Of a stretch of DNA of 64,000 nt, positions 17,074-26,088 are shown in pieces. Source of the DNA: Pseudomonas abieticivorans (GTDB taxonomy: Bacteria > Pseudomonadota > Gammaproteobacteria > Pseudomonadales > Pseudomonadaceae). Position numbers and translations under genes: made by a program. Where the stretch lies: NCBI RefSeq assembly GCF_023509015.1, contig NZ_CP094975.1, forward strand, positions 6,379,501 through 6,443,500. The letters run 5' to 3'. Each line of letters starts with the position of its first letter. Positions within the stretch are counted from its first letter, which is position 1. The notes under the pieces were generated by a model. It was given only the letters and a program-made list of their open reading frames with translations. It searched no databases and had not been told where the DNA came from.

Positions 17074-17293
17074 CGCAAACCTCGCCTTTAGAACCTCTAT
17101 TGCCATGAACTCTATAGGGACTATCGTCCGAACACTATCCGTGGCTGTTAATAGTCAACATGCCTGCCATTGATTCGAGAGCGCTGACTTGCCCACGGCA
17201 GGCAAAACATAATTTACCGGTGCAGGTTACCAGCCTTTCACCGTAAGATTCACGCCTTGGCCCTTTTGTTCACCTTTCTGTGAAGCGAACCCG

Positions 17294-18208
17294 ATGAACC
17301 GCAACGACCTGCGCCGCGTCGACCTGAACCTGCTGATCGTGTTCGAAACCCTGATGCATGAGCGCAGCGTGACCCGCGCCGCCGAAAAGCTGTTCCTTGG
17401 CCAGCCGGCCATCAGCGCGGCCCTTTCACGCCTGCGCAGCCTGTTCGACGACCCCCTGTTCGTGCGCACTGGGCGCAGCATGGAGCCTTCGGCGCGAGCC
17501 GTGGAAATCTTCGCGCTGCTGTCCCCGGCACTGGACTCCATCTCCACCGCCGTGAGCCGCGCCGCCGATTTCGACCCCGCCACCAGCACCGCGGTGTTTC
17601 GCATCGGCCTGAGCGACGACGTCGAATTCGCCCTGCTGCCACAACTGCTCAAGCGCCTGCGCGCCGAAGCCCCCGGCATCGTGCTGGTGATCCGCCGGGT
17701 CAACTACATCCTCGCCCCGCCGTTGCTGGCCTCGGGCGAAATCTCCATCGCGGTCAGCTACACCAGCGAACTGCCGGCCAACGCCAAGCGCAAGGTACTG
17801 CGCCGCAGCCGCCCCAAACTGCTGCGCGCCGACACCGTGCCCGGGGCCCTGAGCCTGGACGACTTCTGCGCCCGCCCCCACGCCCTGGTGTCATTCGCCG
17901 GCGACCTGAGCGGGTTCATCGACACCGAGCTCGAAAAACTCGAGCGCAAGCGCCACGTGGTATTGGCCGTGCCGCAGTTCAACGGGTTGAGCACCTTGCT
18001 GTCGGGAACCGACATCGTCGCCACCGTGCCCGATTACACGGCGGACGCGTTGACGGCGGCGGGTGGGGTGCGGGCGGAGGACCTGCCGATCGAGATCCAG
18101 GGGTTCGAGCTGCACATGGCGTGGCGTGGGTCGCAGGATAATGACCCGGGGGAGCGGTGGTTGAGGTCGCGGATACAGATGTTTTTTGGCGATCCGGATA
18201 GTCTTTAG
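17294..18208 (+). CDS. LysR-family transcriptional regulator
   Basis: 304 residues, NodD/LeuO/PcpR-like: MNRNDLRRVDLNLLIVFETL, helix-turn-helix RSVTRAAEKLFLGQPAISAA, then an effector domain. It faces away from the MDR oxidoreductase at 17073, its most likely target. It is the last intact chromosomal gene before the decayed island that begins about 18210. Confidence 0.93.
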   Translation: MNRNDLRRVDLNLLIVFETLMHERSVTRAAEKLFLGQPAISAALSRLRSLFDDPLFVRTGRSMEPSARAVEIFALLSPALDSISTAVSRAADFDPATSTAVFRIGLSDDVEFALLPQLLKRLRAEAPGIVLVIRRVNYILAPPLLASGEISIAVSYTSELPANAKRKVLRRSRPKLLRADTVPGALSLDDFCARPHALVSFAGDLSGFIDTELEKLERKRHVVLAVPQFNGLSTLLSGTDIVATVPDYTADALTAAGGVRAEDLPIEIQGFELHMAWRGSQDNDPGERWLRSRIQMFFGDPDSL

Positions 18209-18675
18209 GCGTCGTCTGGCAGGCTGTTCGGCTGATCATTTCTGCCTTTCCACACACCATAGAGGTCTAATCACTTCCAGTGGATTGCTACATTGGGGCA
18301 CATCTGAGGGCATGCTTTGGATGGTTTGAAAATGATACCCCCAGTCTAAGGTCCATCTGTAAGGGGACAGCGACCACACCTTCCCGACTCCACCGCCGAA
18401 GGCCATGGTGTTCACTTAATGCGCGGGCACCATCGGCTTTAATGCTGGAGCCCGGAAGGTGACTTTGCCGAACGCTTACAAACAGAAATCGTATGCGCGA
18501 CATCCTCCACCAGCGCCTCCCCTATCCCGCTCAGGTAATAGCTGCCCACACCAGGTCACCTTCCTGTCCTGTACCTGCCTACTGCATCCAGGTCCTAGAC
18601 CAAGTACCTAGGGACAGTTTGTTATGACGCGGCTCCATCACCAGTAGATGGATAAAACTTTAGCCTTATCCCACG
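18209..18675. other. No gene recognised
   Basis: This 467-bp stretch between the LysR gene and an IS5 scrap has short open frames only and nothing I recognise. It is the left edge of the degraded island. Confidence 0.5.
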
Positions 18676-18855
18676 CGCCTCTTCGACAAGCCCAAGTACC
18701 GAGAGCGGAATGTCCTCGAGCACCTGTTTGGCTGGCTGAAGGAGCACCGCAGCCTGGCGGCTCCCTACTGCAAGCGCGCAACAAGTTATGCAGCAATGCT
18801 CACATTGGCCTGCTGCCGGCGGTGTTTACGACATCTTTTTTCGTACAGAGCCTAG
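18676..18855 (+). pseudogene. IS5-family transposase, C-terminal fragment
   Basis: Translation in the frame of 18676 gives RLFDKPKYRERNVLEHLFGW followed by LKEHRSLAAPYCKRATSYAA and a stop at 18853. This is the C-terminal catalytic segment of IS5-group transposases (YRERN...E...WLK...R). No N-terminal part or start precedes it, so it is a dead remnant. Confidence 0.8.
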
Positions 18856-19236
18856 TCATTGCGGTCTAGCTACCAGAATATCGGCACTCATTGCAATTTG
18901 ATATCATCGCAAGCAATAATCGGATCCAAATATAGCTGAATTGGTCATTTGCTAAGGGGTAGTAATGAGCAGGATTGGCGTCAACTCAATCACGGTGCGG
19001 CTTCTGAAGCCGAACCTAGATCCAGAGGACGGCCTCAGCCCGAAATATGGGCCAAGCGGCGCTAAGGAGTTGAAAGGGCAGGACTGGGAGGGTGGCGGGC
19101 GGCCAGCCCCGTGACGATGGATTTGCCAAGTTTGTTGCCGGCAAAGACGCGCTAAGCCTGGACGCGCCGCTGGTTCCTTCCAAGTTTCACTACAAGTGCG
19201 CGGAAATTCTGAAGGCTTATAGGTCAATCGCCTACA

Positions 19237-19473
19237 AGCGCGATCCACGAAGCTGCGCAAATCGTCGAGCAGCCGCTTCAACTGCTCCTCACTCCAGCGG
19301 TAGGGCCGCTGATACTCCGGCAGATGCAGCCGGCCAAAGATGACCCCACCGTCGCTGCAGGGGATGCGCTTGCCGTTGAACAAATTGTAGAGGCTCGCAG
19401 AGGCGACAGCGATGCCCTCCACGTCCAATGGCAATTGCGGGGCAATCGGCGGTTCACTCACGGCTTGGTTCAT
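19237..19473 (-). pseudogene. DUF262 (GmrSD-like) protein, N-terminal fragment
   Basis: Reading from 19473, about 79 residues match the start of a DUF262 nuclease-type protein, with the signature LHLPEYQRPYRWSEEQLKRL. After residue 79 the frame continues to 18952 but the sequence no longer resembles the family, so the gene is truncated. DUF262 is part of type IV restriction (GmrSD) and related defence systems; only a scrap remains here. 18856-19236 holds nothing else I can assign. Confidence 0.6.
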
Positions 19474-19622
19474 AGGCCAGTCCTTGTACTGGATTCCGGC
19501 GGCCAGCGTCCCCGGAGAGAACGATTAAAGGACGCGATATGGCACAGGGCTACCTGATTCAAAAGTGCCATCAGAGCAGCCGCGCGGTCCTGCTCCGCTG
19601 TGGCTGGGAACACGGTTCAACT

Positions 19623-19690
19623 GCGGTTTGGCGAAATATGCCTGAGCGGTACGGCCCTTGGTCTACGGTTTATGAGTGGTTTCGGGTCGT
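19623..19690 (+). pseudogene. IS5-family transposase, N-terminal scrap
   Basis: The frame from 19623 reads AVWRNMPERYGPWSTVYEWF, matching the N-terminal W-R-D-L-P-E-R-Y-G-P-W-x-T-V-Y-x-R-F motif of IS5 transposases. It is too short to function. With the C-terminal fragment at 18676 it may be one or two decayed insertions. Confidence 0.65.
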
Positions 19691-19819
19691 GTCCCGAAGT
19701 AGCTTTTCCTGGCAAGCTTCTGAGCCTTCCCCCTGCTTATGCTTGATTAGCGTAGAACCGAGATTGACCGAGTAAGGATTATTCCTTACCATCCACTCAG
19801 CATACCCGGGAGAACACTC

Positions 19820-20137
19820 ATGCCTGCCATCCACGAAATCGCCACGTTGACCTCGAAGGGGCAAGTCACACTGCCCAAATCCGTTCGCCAGCTACTGGGC
19901 ATTGACACAGGTGGCAAGATTGCATTCGACGTACGCGAGGGTGAAATCGTGGTCAGCCGCGTAGAAACCACTCACGAAGACCCTGCCATCGGTGCGTTCC
20001 TAGGTTTGCTAGAGGCTGATATCCGAAGCGGACGCAACCTCACCACCCTGCCGGAGGACTTGGCGCAAACCATGCTCGCTAACGCAAACCACTCCGTAAA
20101 CCTGGACGAAGATATAGATGGTGAGGTCGCGATCTGA
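19820..20137 (+). CDS. prlF: PrlF antitoxin of type II toxin-antitoxin system
   Basis: 105 residues with an AbrB/SpoVT swapped-hairpin DNA-binding start (IATLTSKGQVTLPKSVRQLL) and the PrlF-type C-terminus (DPAIGAFLGLLEADI). It neutralises YhaV and normally autoregulates the pair. Its stop shares a base with the yhaV start (TGATG), a typical coupled arrangement. It lies in a degraded island. Confidence 0.92.
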   Translation: MPAIHEIATLTSKGQVTLPKSVRQLLGIDTGGKIAFDVREGEIVVSRVETTHEDPAIGAFLGLLEADIRSGRNLTTLPEDLAQTMLANANHSVNLDEDIDGEVAI

Positions 20138-20598
20138 TGCTGCGACATGGCTGGACACTGTTGTTCCATGAAGGTGTGACTTTACAGCTACGAAAATTGC
20201 AAGAAGCCGCCGCCCGAGCCGAGCAGAACGATCCGCAAGGTTTTGAGAGCAACGCCAACGTCAAGCTGTTTCGGGCGTTGAGCCATCTGATCATGGAGGC
20301 TGTGCCTGCCGACCCAGGCCGTGATGAATTCCGCCAAGGCAACACGCTGGGCACCGCCTACAGACATTGGCGCCGCGCAAAAATCGGCAGGCGCTTTCGG
20401 CTGTTCTTTCGCTACGACTCAAGATCCAAGGTCATCGTTTATGCATGGGTCAACGATGAAAATACCCTACGGTCCGCAGGCAGCAAATCCGATCCATACG
20501 CCGTATTCGAGAAGATACTGGGCCGCGGCAACCCTCCTGATGACTGGGATGCGCTGACTGCTGCGACGCGTAGCGACTGGGACGAGCCCAAAGCGTAA
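20137..20598 (+). CDS. yhaV: YhaV toxin (RelE-superfamily ribonuclease)
   Basis: 153 residues, starting MLRHGWTLLFHE, with the YhaV hallmarks YRHWRRAKIGRRFRLFFRYD and VIVYAWVNDENTLR. YhaV cleaves mRNA when not bound by PrlF. Full length and apparently intact. The two genes probably keep themselves in the decaying island by addiction (inference). Confidence 0.93.
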   Translation: MLRHGWTLLFHEGVTLQLRKLQEAAARAEQNDPQGFESNANVKLFRALSHLIMEAVPADPGRDEFRQGNTLGTAYRHWRRAKIGRRFRLFFRYDSRSKVIVYAWVNDENTLRSAGSKSDPYAVFEKILGRGNPPDDWDALTAATRSDWDEPKA

Positions 20599-20702
20599 GT
20601 TGCGCAAATGGGTGAGGGATTGCACGTTTGAAACCGAATCCACGACTCACGGGGGCATAATTGGGGGCAAATTTCGGTTCCTTCAAAAGGATGCCCCCAC
20701 CG

Positions 20703-21211
20703 ATGCCTTCAGATAATGCGGTTGTTTTCAAACGAAAACTCAGCGATACCATGAACCGCTCACTGACCGAACCCGGTACACACGCCGATGGCGAAGTTCC
20801 TGGCCTCTACTTGGAGGTAAGGCCGTCGAGCAAGGTCGGCAAATCCCCTTCCAAGGTTTGGCGATTGAAGTATCGGCTGCATGGGAAGGAAAATCGCTTC
20901 TCCATCGGCGCTTACCCCGATATTGGCCTCAAGGAGGCTCGCGACATTGCCCGCGGCGCACGCCGCGACGTGGCTAACCACACCGCTGCGCTCAAGGCCA
21001 AGACCGCCAAGATCGAGGCACAGCTGCTCAATGAAGAGCGCACGTTCGCGTACGTGGCCGAGCAATGGTTGGCATTGAAGTCTGCCTAACTGGTGACCAA
21101 ATCCATCTCGGGGTTTAACGGAGCGCTGAACAACCACATCTTGCCCGTGAATGTTAAAAAACCGGTCAGCGAGATTAAGCTGGAACACATCACCACAGAG
21201 ATGAGGCGAGA
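20703..21211 (+). pseudogene. P4-type tyrosine integrase, broken N-terminal part
   Basis: From the ATG at 20703 the frame encodes a DUF4102-type arm-binding domain (KLSDTMNRSLTEPGTHADGE, GLYLEVRPSS, FSIGAYPDIGLKEARDIA). A TAA at 21087 interrupts it, but the same frame then continues about 45 more integrase-like residues (NNHILPVNVKKPVSEI) before ending. The catalytic C-terminal domain is missing. It is probably the integrase that brought in the island containing prlF-yhaV. Confidence 0.85.
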
Positions 21212-21257
21212 GCATTTTTGGTAACCCCCGCTATCGCGACCCTCGCCCAGTGTGCGA

Positions 21258-21878
21258 TCAACTGCGACGGTGCAACGCCAAAAATCCGGCCAGCGAAAGC
21301 ATCACCACGCCGCAGCATTGATTCAATCGCCGCATGCCGGTCTGCGTCAGCACTTTTGCCAAGTGAATGCCCCCGGCGGCATACAGCGCCATGACCACGC
21401 AGTCCACGCACGCCGAGATAACTGCCAATACCGCGTATTGCGCCAAGGCCGGCTCGGTGGGGTCGATGAACTGGGGTAAAAACGCGGTGAAAAACAGCAG
21501 CACCTTCGGGTTTGTCATGGCCACGGAAAAACTGCGCCAAAACACTTGGAGGTGCCCGGCGCTGGTGTCCACGGTCGACTCGGCCAATGCCTGGGGGTGG
21601 CTGCGCCATAGCTGAACTCCAAGCCAGGCTAGGTAACACACGCCAAGCCATTTCAGGGCCGCGAACAACACCTGCGAGGCCATCAGCATGGCACCCAGCC
21701 CAATGCCAACGGCCGCGATCACCAGAATGTCGGACAGCGCGGCACCGACCATGCCGATGGCCACCTTGCGCACGTTGCCCGACGCCCCATTGGACATGGC
21801 CAACAGCGAGGTCGGCCCAGGAATCAGCGCGCCCATGACGCAGCTGGAGGTGTACAGCACGATTATCGAGGCATTCAT
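21258..21878 (-). CDS. LysE/RhtB-family amino-acid exporter
   Basis: 206 residues, about six membrane segments, with the family N-terminal motif (GALIPGPTSLLAMSNGASG) and the mid-protein segment VAMTNPKVLLFFTAFLPQF. It exports amino acids or similar small molecules across the inner membrane. Its start overlaps the upstream LysR gene stop (ATGA), so the two are cotranscribed, unlike the usual divergent LysR-LysE layout. Confidence 0.92.
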   Translation of the reverse strand: MNASIIVLYTSSCVMGALIPGPTSLLAMSNGASGNVRKVAIGMVGAALSDILVIAAVGIGLGAMLMASQVLFAALKWLGVCYLAWLGVQLWRSHPQALAESTVDTSAGHLQVFWRSFSVAMTNPKVLLFFTAFLPQFIDPTEPALAQYAVLAVISACVDCVVMALYAAGGIHLAKVLTQTGMRRLNQCCGVVMLSLAGFLALHRRS

Positions 21879-22783
21879 TCAGGCACCTGGGGCATTGCGG
21901 CCAATAGACTGTCGGTGAACAGGGCCATGAACTCGTCGGCCACTGGCGTACGCGGGATGTCATCACGCAGCACCAGGCCGAACGAATACGACAGCACGGG
22001 CAGGAAAGGTCGCGTGACCACGGGCAGGCTTGCAAAGTCGTTGGCCAAAAGCTCGTTGATAATGGACACGCCCATGCCCTCGGCAACGAACGCACAGGCG
22101 GCGCTGACCGAATGCACTTCCATGCGCACGTTGGGGATAATGTGAGCGTCCCTGAACATCTGGTCCATTTCCGTACGCAGATTGCGCTGGCGGCCCAAAA
22201 GCACCAGGGGCACATCGCGCAGGTCACGGGCGTTGATCACAGGCTTGGCAGCAAGTGCATGGCCTTGCGGGAGAACACACACCCCTTTGGCTTTCAACAC
22301 CGGTAGCACTTCAAACCCCGGCATTTCCGTTGGCAACCTGACAAAGGCGAAGTCAGCGCTGCGGTCCAGCACGGCGCGCTCAAGCGTGTCGTAAGACCCG
22401 GTCAGTACTTCAATGACCAGGTCTTCACGGCCCCTCATGAACTCAGAGACGACACGGGGCAACAAGTGCTGCGTCATGCTGGTAGGCACCGCCACCCTCA
22501 ACAACTGCCGACGCGAATGCCCCAGGCGCAAGTCATTGGCCATGCGCTGAACCCGTTGCATGTTGTCCACCAGCCCCGAGACTTCCGGTAAAAACGCCTC
22601 GGCTTCCGGTGTCGCGGCCAACCGGCCCTTGCGGCGCAAGAACAACGCAAAACCCAGTGACTCTTCCAGTTGCCCAAGCAGACGACTGATGGCTGGTTGG
22701 GAAAGCCCCATGCGAGTGGCCGCATCAATGGTCGACCCCGTGGACATGATCGCCTTAAAGGCCTCGAGCTGTTTGAGATTCAC
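21875..22783 (-). CDS. LysR-family transcriptional regulator
   Basis: 302 residues starting VNLKQLEAFKAIMSTGSTID, with the helix-turn-helix ATRMGLSQPAISRLLGQLEE and a complete effector domain. The GTG at 22783 is chosen because GGAG lies 7 bases before it; longer frames begin in non-conserved sequence. It is coupled to the LysE exporter gene downstream and follows the OprD porin gene by 141 bp. Confidence 0.9.
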   Translation of the reverse strand: MNLKQLEAFKAIMSTGSTIDAATRMGLSQPAISRLLGQLEESLGFALFLRRKGRLAATPEAEAFLPEVSGLVDNMQRVQRMANDLRLGHSRRQLLRVAVPTSMTQHLLPRVVSEFMRGREDLVIEVLTGSYDTLERAVLDRSADFAFVRLPTEMPGFEVLPVLKAKGVCVLPQGHALAAKPVINARDLRDVPLVLLGRQRNLRTEMDQMFRDAHIIPNVRMEVHSVSAACAFVAEGMGVSIINELLANDFASLPVVTRPFLPVLSYSFGLVLRDDIPRTPVADEFMALFTDSLLAAMPQVPE

Positions 22784-22924
22784 GATAGGACTCCAAGCGA
22801 ACATTGCCACGCACCCAGCCAGCCTGCCGCAAGTGTAACTGCCGCGTTCAGGCCGATGCCTAGATCGGCGCAAGTGTCTGCCAACCGGGGCAGCCGAGTC
22901 CAGCACGTCCGACAACATCAGGCT

Positions 22925-24151
22925 TCACCACAGCTTGATGTCATAGGTCAGGTACAGGCGGTTATAGTCCCAACTGGTCAACACGTTGGACCGGTAGGCG
23001 GTGTTGCGAAACTCGGCGCCCAGGCCTTTGAACGTTCCGCCTTGGATAACGTATTTGAGGCTGGTGTCCAGTTCATGCTCATCGGCCGGCAAGCCGCGAT
23101 AGTGGGCATCAAAGCCTTTGTAATAGCGCACCATGAACGCCAGGCCCGGCACCGCCAAGGCGGCGAAGTCATAGTCGTAGCGCAGCATCCAGGTCTTTTC
23201 GTCTTGCAGGATAAACTTGCTGACCCCAGGGCTTGTGAACGAAGACGTGGCGCCGCCATTTAAATACGGCAATGCCGAATCACCGGACACTTGCTGATAA
23301 CCGCCTGCAAACGTATTGCCTCCCAGGCGATAACTCAGCAAGCCGCTGAACATATCGGCATCGGCGGCACCATTGTAAGCGGCCCCGGCGCCCGCGCTGT
23401 TGAAATAACGCAGGTCGGTAGTCAGTTGCCCGGGGCCGACGGCCGTTTTATGAACGGCCCCTGCAAAATGCTGCCGGTAGAAGTTTTCCAATTCGCCGTA
23501 GTAATACGTGAAGGCCAGTTGCTTGTTCAGCGTGTAGGTGCCGCCGGCAAAATAAAAGTCGCCATGTTCCGCCCCTTTATAGCCGGTGGGAATCAAATCG
23601 ACATTATCACTGGAGTTTCGCAGTTTCGATTGGTCCAATCGCCCGCCCAGCAGGTACAGATTGGAAACACCGGTGTACTCGAACTGCGTGCCCTGGTAAG
23701 TCTGCGGCAACAAACGGCCATCGTTGTAACTGACCACCGGTATTTTGGGCAACAGGGTCCCGGTTTTCAACACCACGCCAGCAAAGCGTACCTTGGCGGT
23801 CAGGCCCAGGCTTGAGAAGTCATTGGCCGCATGGCCATCGTCGTGCACTGGCAACAGGCCCGTGCCCGCTTTTGCCGGGGTTGAGTCAAGCTTGAGGCCC
23901 AGCAGGCCCAGCGCGTCCAGGCCAAAGCCGACACTGCCTTGGGTATAGCCCGAGCGCAGGTCCAGAAGCATGCCTTGGGCCCATTCCACCCGATCATTGC
24001 CGGCACTGCGGTTATCGTGGTTGAAATAATAATTGCGCAAGGCCAAGGTGCCCGTGGAAGATTCCAGAAACCCATCGGCTCGCACCTCGGTGGCGCAAGG
24101 CGCCAACAATCCTGCACACAACAGCCCACCTGTCGTCATGAACGCACGCAT
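22925..24151 (-). CDS. OprD-family outer-membrane porin
   Basis: 408 residues with a signal peptide (MRAFMTTGGLLCAGLLAPCA, cleavage about VRADG) and the OprD pattern: FLESSTGTLALRNYYFNHDN, QGTQFEYTGVSNLYLLGGRL, LRYDYDFAALAVPGLAFMVR and a C-terminal aromatic strand ending KLW. OprD porins admit specific amino acids or carboxylates. It is divergent from a YfcC-type carrier and CocE-like hydrolase, suggesting one uptake-and-hydrolysis pathway. Confidence 0.93.
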   Translation of the reverse strand: MRAFMTTGGLLCAGLLAPCATEVRADGFLESSTGTLALRNYYFNHDNRSAGNDRVEWAQGMLLDLRSGYTQGSVGFGLDALGLLGLKLDSTPAKAGTGLLPVHDDGHAANDFSSLGLTAKVRFAGVVLKTGTLLPKIPVVSYNDGRLLPQTYQGTQFEYTGVSNLYLLGGRLDQSKLRNSSDNVDLIPTGYKGAEHGDFYFAGGTYTLNKQLAFTYYYGELENFYRQHFAGAVHKTAVGPGQLTTDLRYFNSAGAGAAYNGAADADMFSGLLSYRLGGNTFAGGYQQVSGDSALPYLNGGATSSFTSPGVSKFILQDEKTWMLRYDYDFAALAVPGLAFMVRYYKGFDAHYRGLPADEHELDTSLKYVIQGGTFKGLGAEFRNTAYRSNVLTSWDYNRLYLTYDIKLW

Positions 24152-24617
24152 CTAGAAACCCTCGGCAATGTTATATTTTTTGGCTGGCAGCGTTTGCAAT
24201 GCGGCAATATTTTTTATTGTGCGGCGCCTGTCGAATCAAGGTGCAAGGCCGCTTGGCGCAGACCCTATCGAATTGATTTCATATCATCAACGTTATGATG
24301 AACACACATTGACCTATGCAAAAAACAACCTTTAACCCCCCTAAAGCGCATAGCTTTATCCGTGTTTGTCATATCGTTGTAAGGTTTAAATATTTGCCCT
24401 ACTGTGAATTTGTAGCGTTCGGCTACGTAAAAAAACAATATGAGCACACCGCTATGTCACCTTTCCAACAGCGCACGATGTCCAGCGTTTCTCACTTAGG
24501 CAGCGACACCCTGCGATGCACCCGTTTACCCCTTGAGCATTCTGCCGTTACCCAGGGCGCCGCTGCCCTGATTCCTATGCAACGTTGCATGCCTCGAGTT
24601 TGCGCACGGTGACCCTC
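24152..24617. promoter_or_regulatory. Intergenic region between OprD and YfcC-type carrier
   Basis: A 466-bp divergent regulatory region, noticeably A/T-richer than its neighbours around 24170-24460. It contains the small inverted repeat CATCA-N6-TGATG at 24286-24301. No gene is recognisable in it. Promoters for both flanking operons must lie here but I cannot place them with confidence. Confidence 0.4.
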
Positions 24618-26063
24618 ATGAACCATTGCCCCAAGCCCACCCCCCTCGCCTGCGCGCCAAGCGAGACAACGACCCAACCGCCCCGCAAGAACGCCCAGCT
24701 CAACCCGGCGATCATCCTGTTGAGTATTATATTCCTGGCAATGGCACTGACTTACGGAGTGCGCTCCGGCCAGTTCCAACGCGAAGATATCCGGGTAATC
24801 CCAGGCACCTACCAGGTACTGGAAAAAAACAGCTCCCTGAGCCAGTTGTTTACCTTGGCGCCCCGCCCTGCCAACAGTGCCATCGCCCAACCGGTGTCGC
24901 TGGCCGAAACTTTCATGGCCATCCCCCTGGCTATTGAAAAGCGCTCGGGGCTGATTTTCATGGTGCTGTTCATTGGCGGCATGTTCGCGGTACTGAACAA
25001 GGCCGGCACTGTAGACGCCGGGCTCGACCGCTTGCTGGGCGCCACCCGTGGCAATGTCTACATCCTGGTGCCCACCTTAATGCTGGTGCTCTCGGCAGGC
25101 AGCACGTTCATGGGGCTAGCCAAGGAATACATCATGTTCGTACCGGTGATGGTGGCCATGGCCAACCGCCTGGGCCTGCCCAGCATCGTAGGCCTGGCCA
25201 TCGTCGCGCTGTCGGTCAAAACTGGCTACATGGGCTCGATTTCCAACCCCATTGCCTTGTCGGTGGCGCAGCCGTTGGTGGGCCTGCCGGTGTTCAGTGG
25301 CCTGAGCATGCGCGTGGTTGCCTACTTCACGTTCGTCCCCCTGGCCGCGGCTTACATCCTTTACTACATCCGCCGCAGCGGCTTCGACACCAGCGCCACC
25401 TTCTCCCATGCCGGCGCCAAGCTATCGATACGGCACACGCTGAGCCTGGTTGCCTTGGGCCTGGGAATCGGTTTTCTGGTCTATGCCTCCAACCAATGGC
25501 ACTGGAAATACCCGGAATTGTCGGCCTACTACCTCGCGCTCACCATGGTGTTCGCCGCCATCGCCGGCATGCGCCCAAGCACCACCGCCAGCACGTTCGT
25601 GGAGGGCATGAACAAGATGCTGATGGCCGGTGTGTTGATTGCGCTGGCCACGGCTGTGGAATCGATCCTCGCCACAGGCCAGGTGCTGGACACCCTGGTC
25701 AACGGCCTTTCCCACGCCATTGGCCAGCACGGCCAGTTGCCCGCCGCCTTCGGCATGTTCTTCGCCCAAATGAGCCTGGACTTGGTGATCCCCTCCACCA
25801 GCGGCCAGGCCGCCGTGACCATGCCGATCTTCGGGCCGCTGGGCCAACTGGCCGGGGTCAGCCCACAAAGCACGGTGTATGCCTTTTTGCTGGGCAATGG
25901 CCTGACCAACATGATCACCCCCACCTCCAGCGGCTTACTGGTGCTGTTGGCCGCCGCAAACGTTGGGTGGGGGCAGTGGGCGAAATTCGTGCTGCCGCTG
26001 TTTCTGACCTGCATGGCCGTGGCGCTGGCCTTGCTCGCCTTCGCCGTGCTCAGCGGTTACTGA
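24618..26063 (+). CDS. YfcC/DcuC-family carboxylate or amino-acid carrier
   Basis: 481 residues with about 11-12 membrane segments and family features: FMVLFIGGMFAVLNKAGTVD, AGSTFMGLAKEYIMFVPVMV, GSISNPIALSVAQPLVGLPV and near the end DLVIPSTSGQAAVTMPIFGP. The ATG at 24618 (MNHCPKPTP) is used; a TTG frame start at 24585 is less likely. It would carry the substrate or product of the adjacent hydrolase across the inner membrane. Substrate unknown. Confidence 0.85.
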   Translation: MNHCPKPTPLACAPSETTTQPPRKNAQLNPAIILLSIIFLAMALTYGVRSGQFQREDIRVIPGTYQVLEKNSSLSQLFTLAPRPANSAIAQPVSLAETFMAIPLAIEKRSGLIFMVLFIGGMFAVLNKAGTVDAGLDRLLGATRGNVYILVPTLMLVLSAGSTFMGLAKEYIMFVPVMVAMANRLGLPSIVGLAIVALSVKTGYMGSISNPIALSVAQPLVGLPVFSGLSMRVVAYFTFVPLAAAYILYYIRRSGFDTSATFSHAGAKLSIRHTLSLVALGLGIGFLVYASNQWHWKYPELSAYYLALTMVFAAIAGMRPSTTASTFVEGMNKMLMAGVLIALATAVESILATGQVLDTLVNGLSHAIGQHGQLPAAFGMFFAQMSLDLVIPSTSGQAAVTMPIFGPLGQLAGVSPQSTVYAFLLGNGLTNMITPTSSGLLVLLAAANVGWGQWAKFVLPLFLTCMAVALALLAFAVLSGY

Positions 26064-26088
26064 TCCCTATTTTTGCCAAGGCACAGAC

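Noticed and set aside
18288..18503. 71-codon minus-strand ORF at the left of the island
   Set aside because: No family resemblance or good ribosome site.
19092..19343. 83-codon ORF overlapping the DUF262 scrap
   Set aside because: A stretch around KFHYKCAEILKAY looks protein-like but I cannot match it to a family, and the frame runs antisense into the DUF262 remnant.
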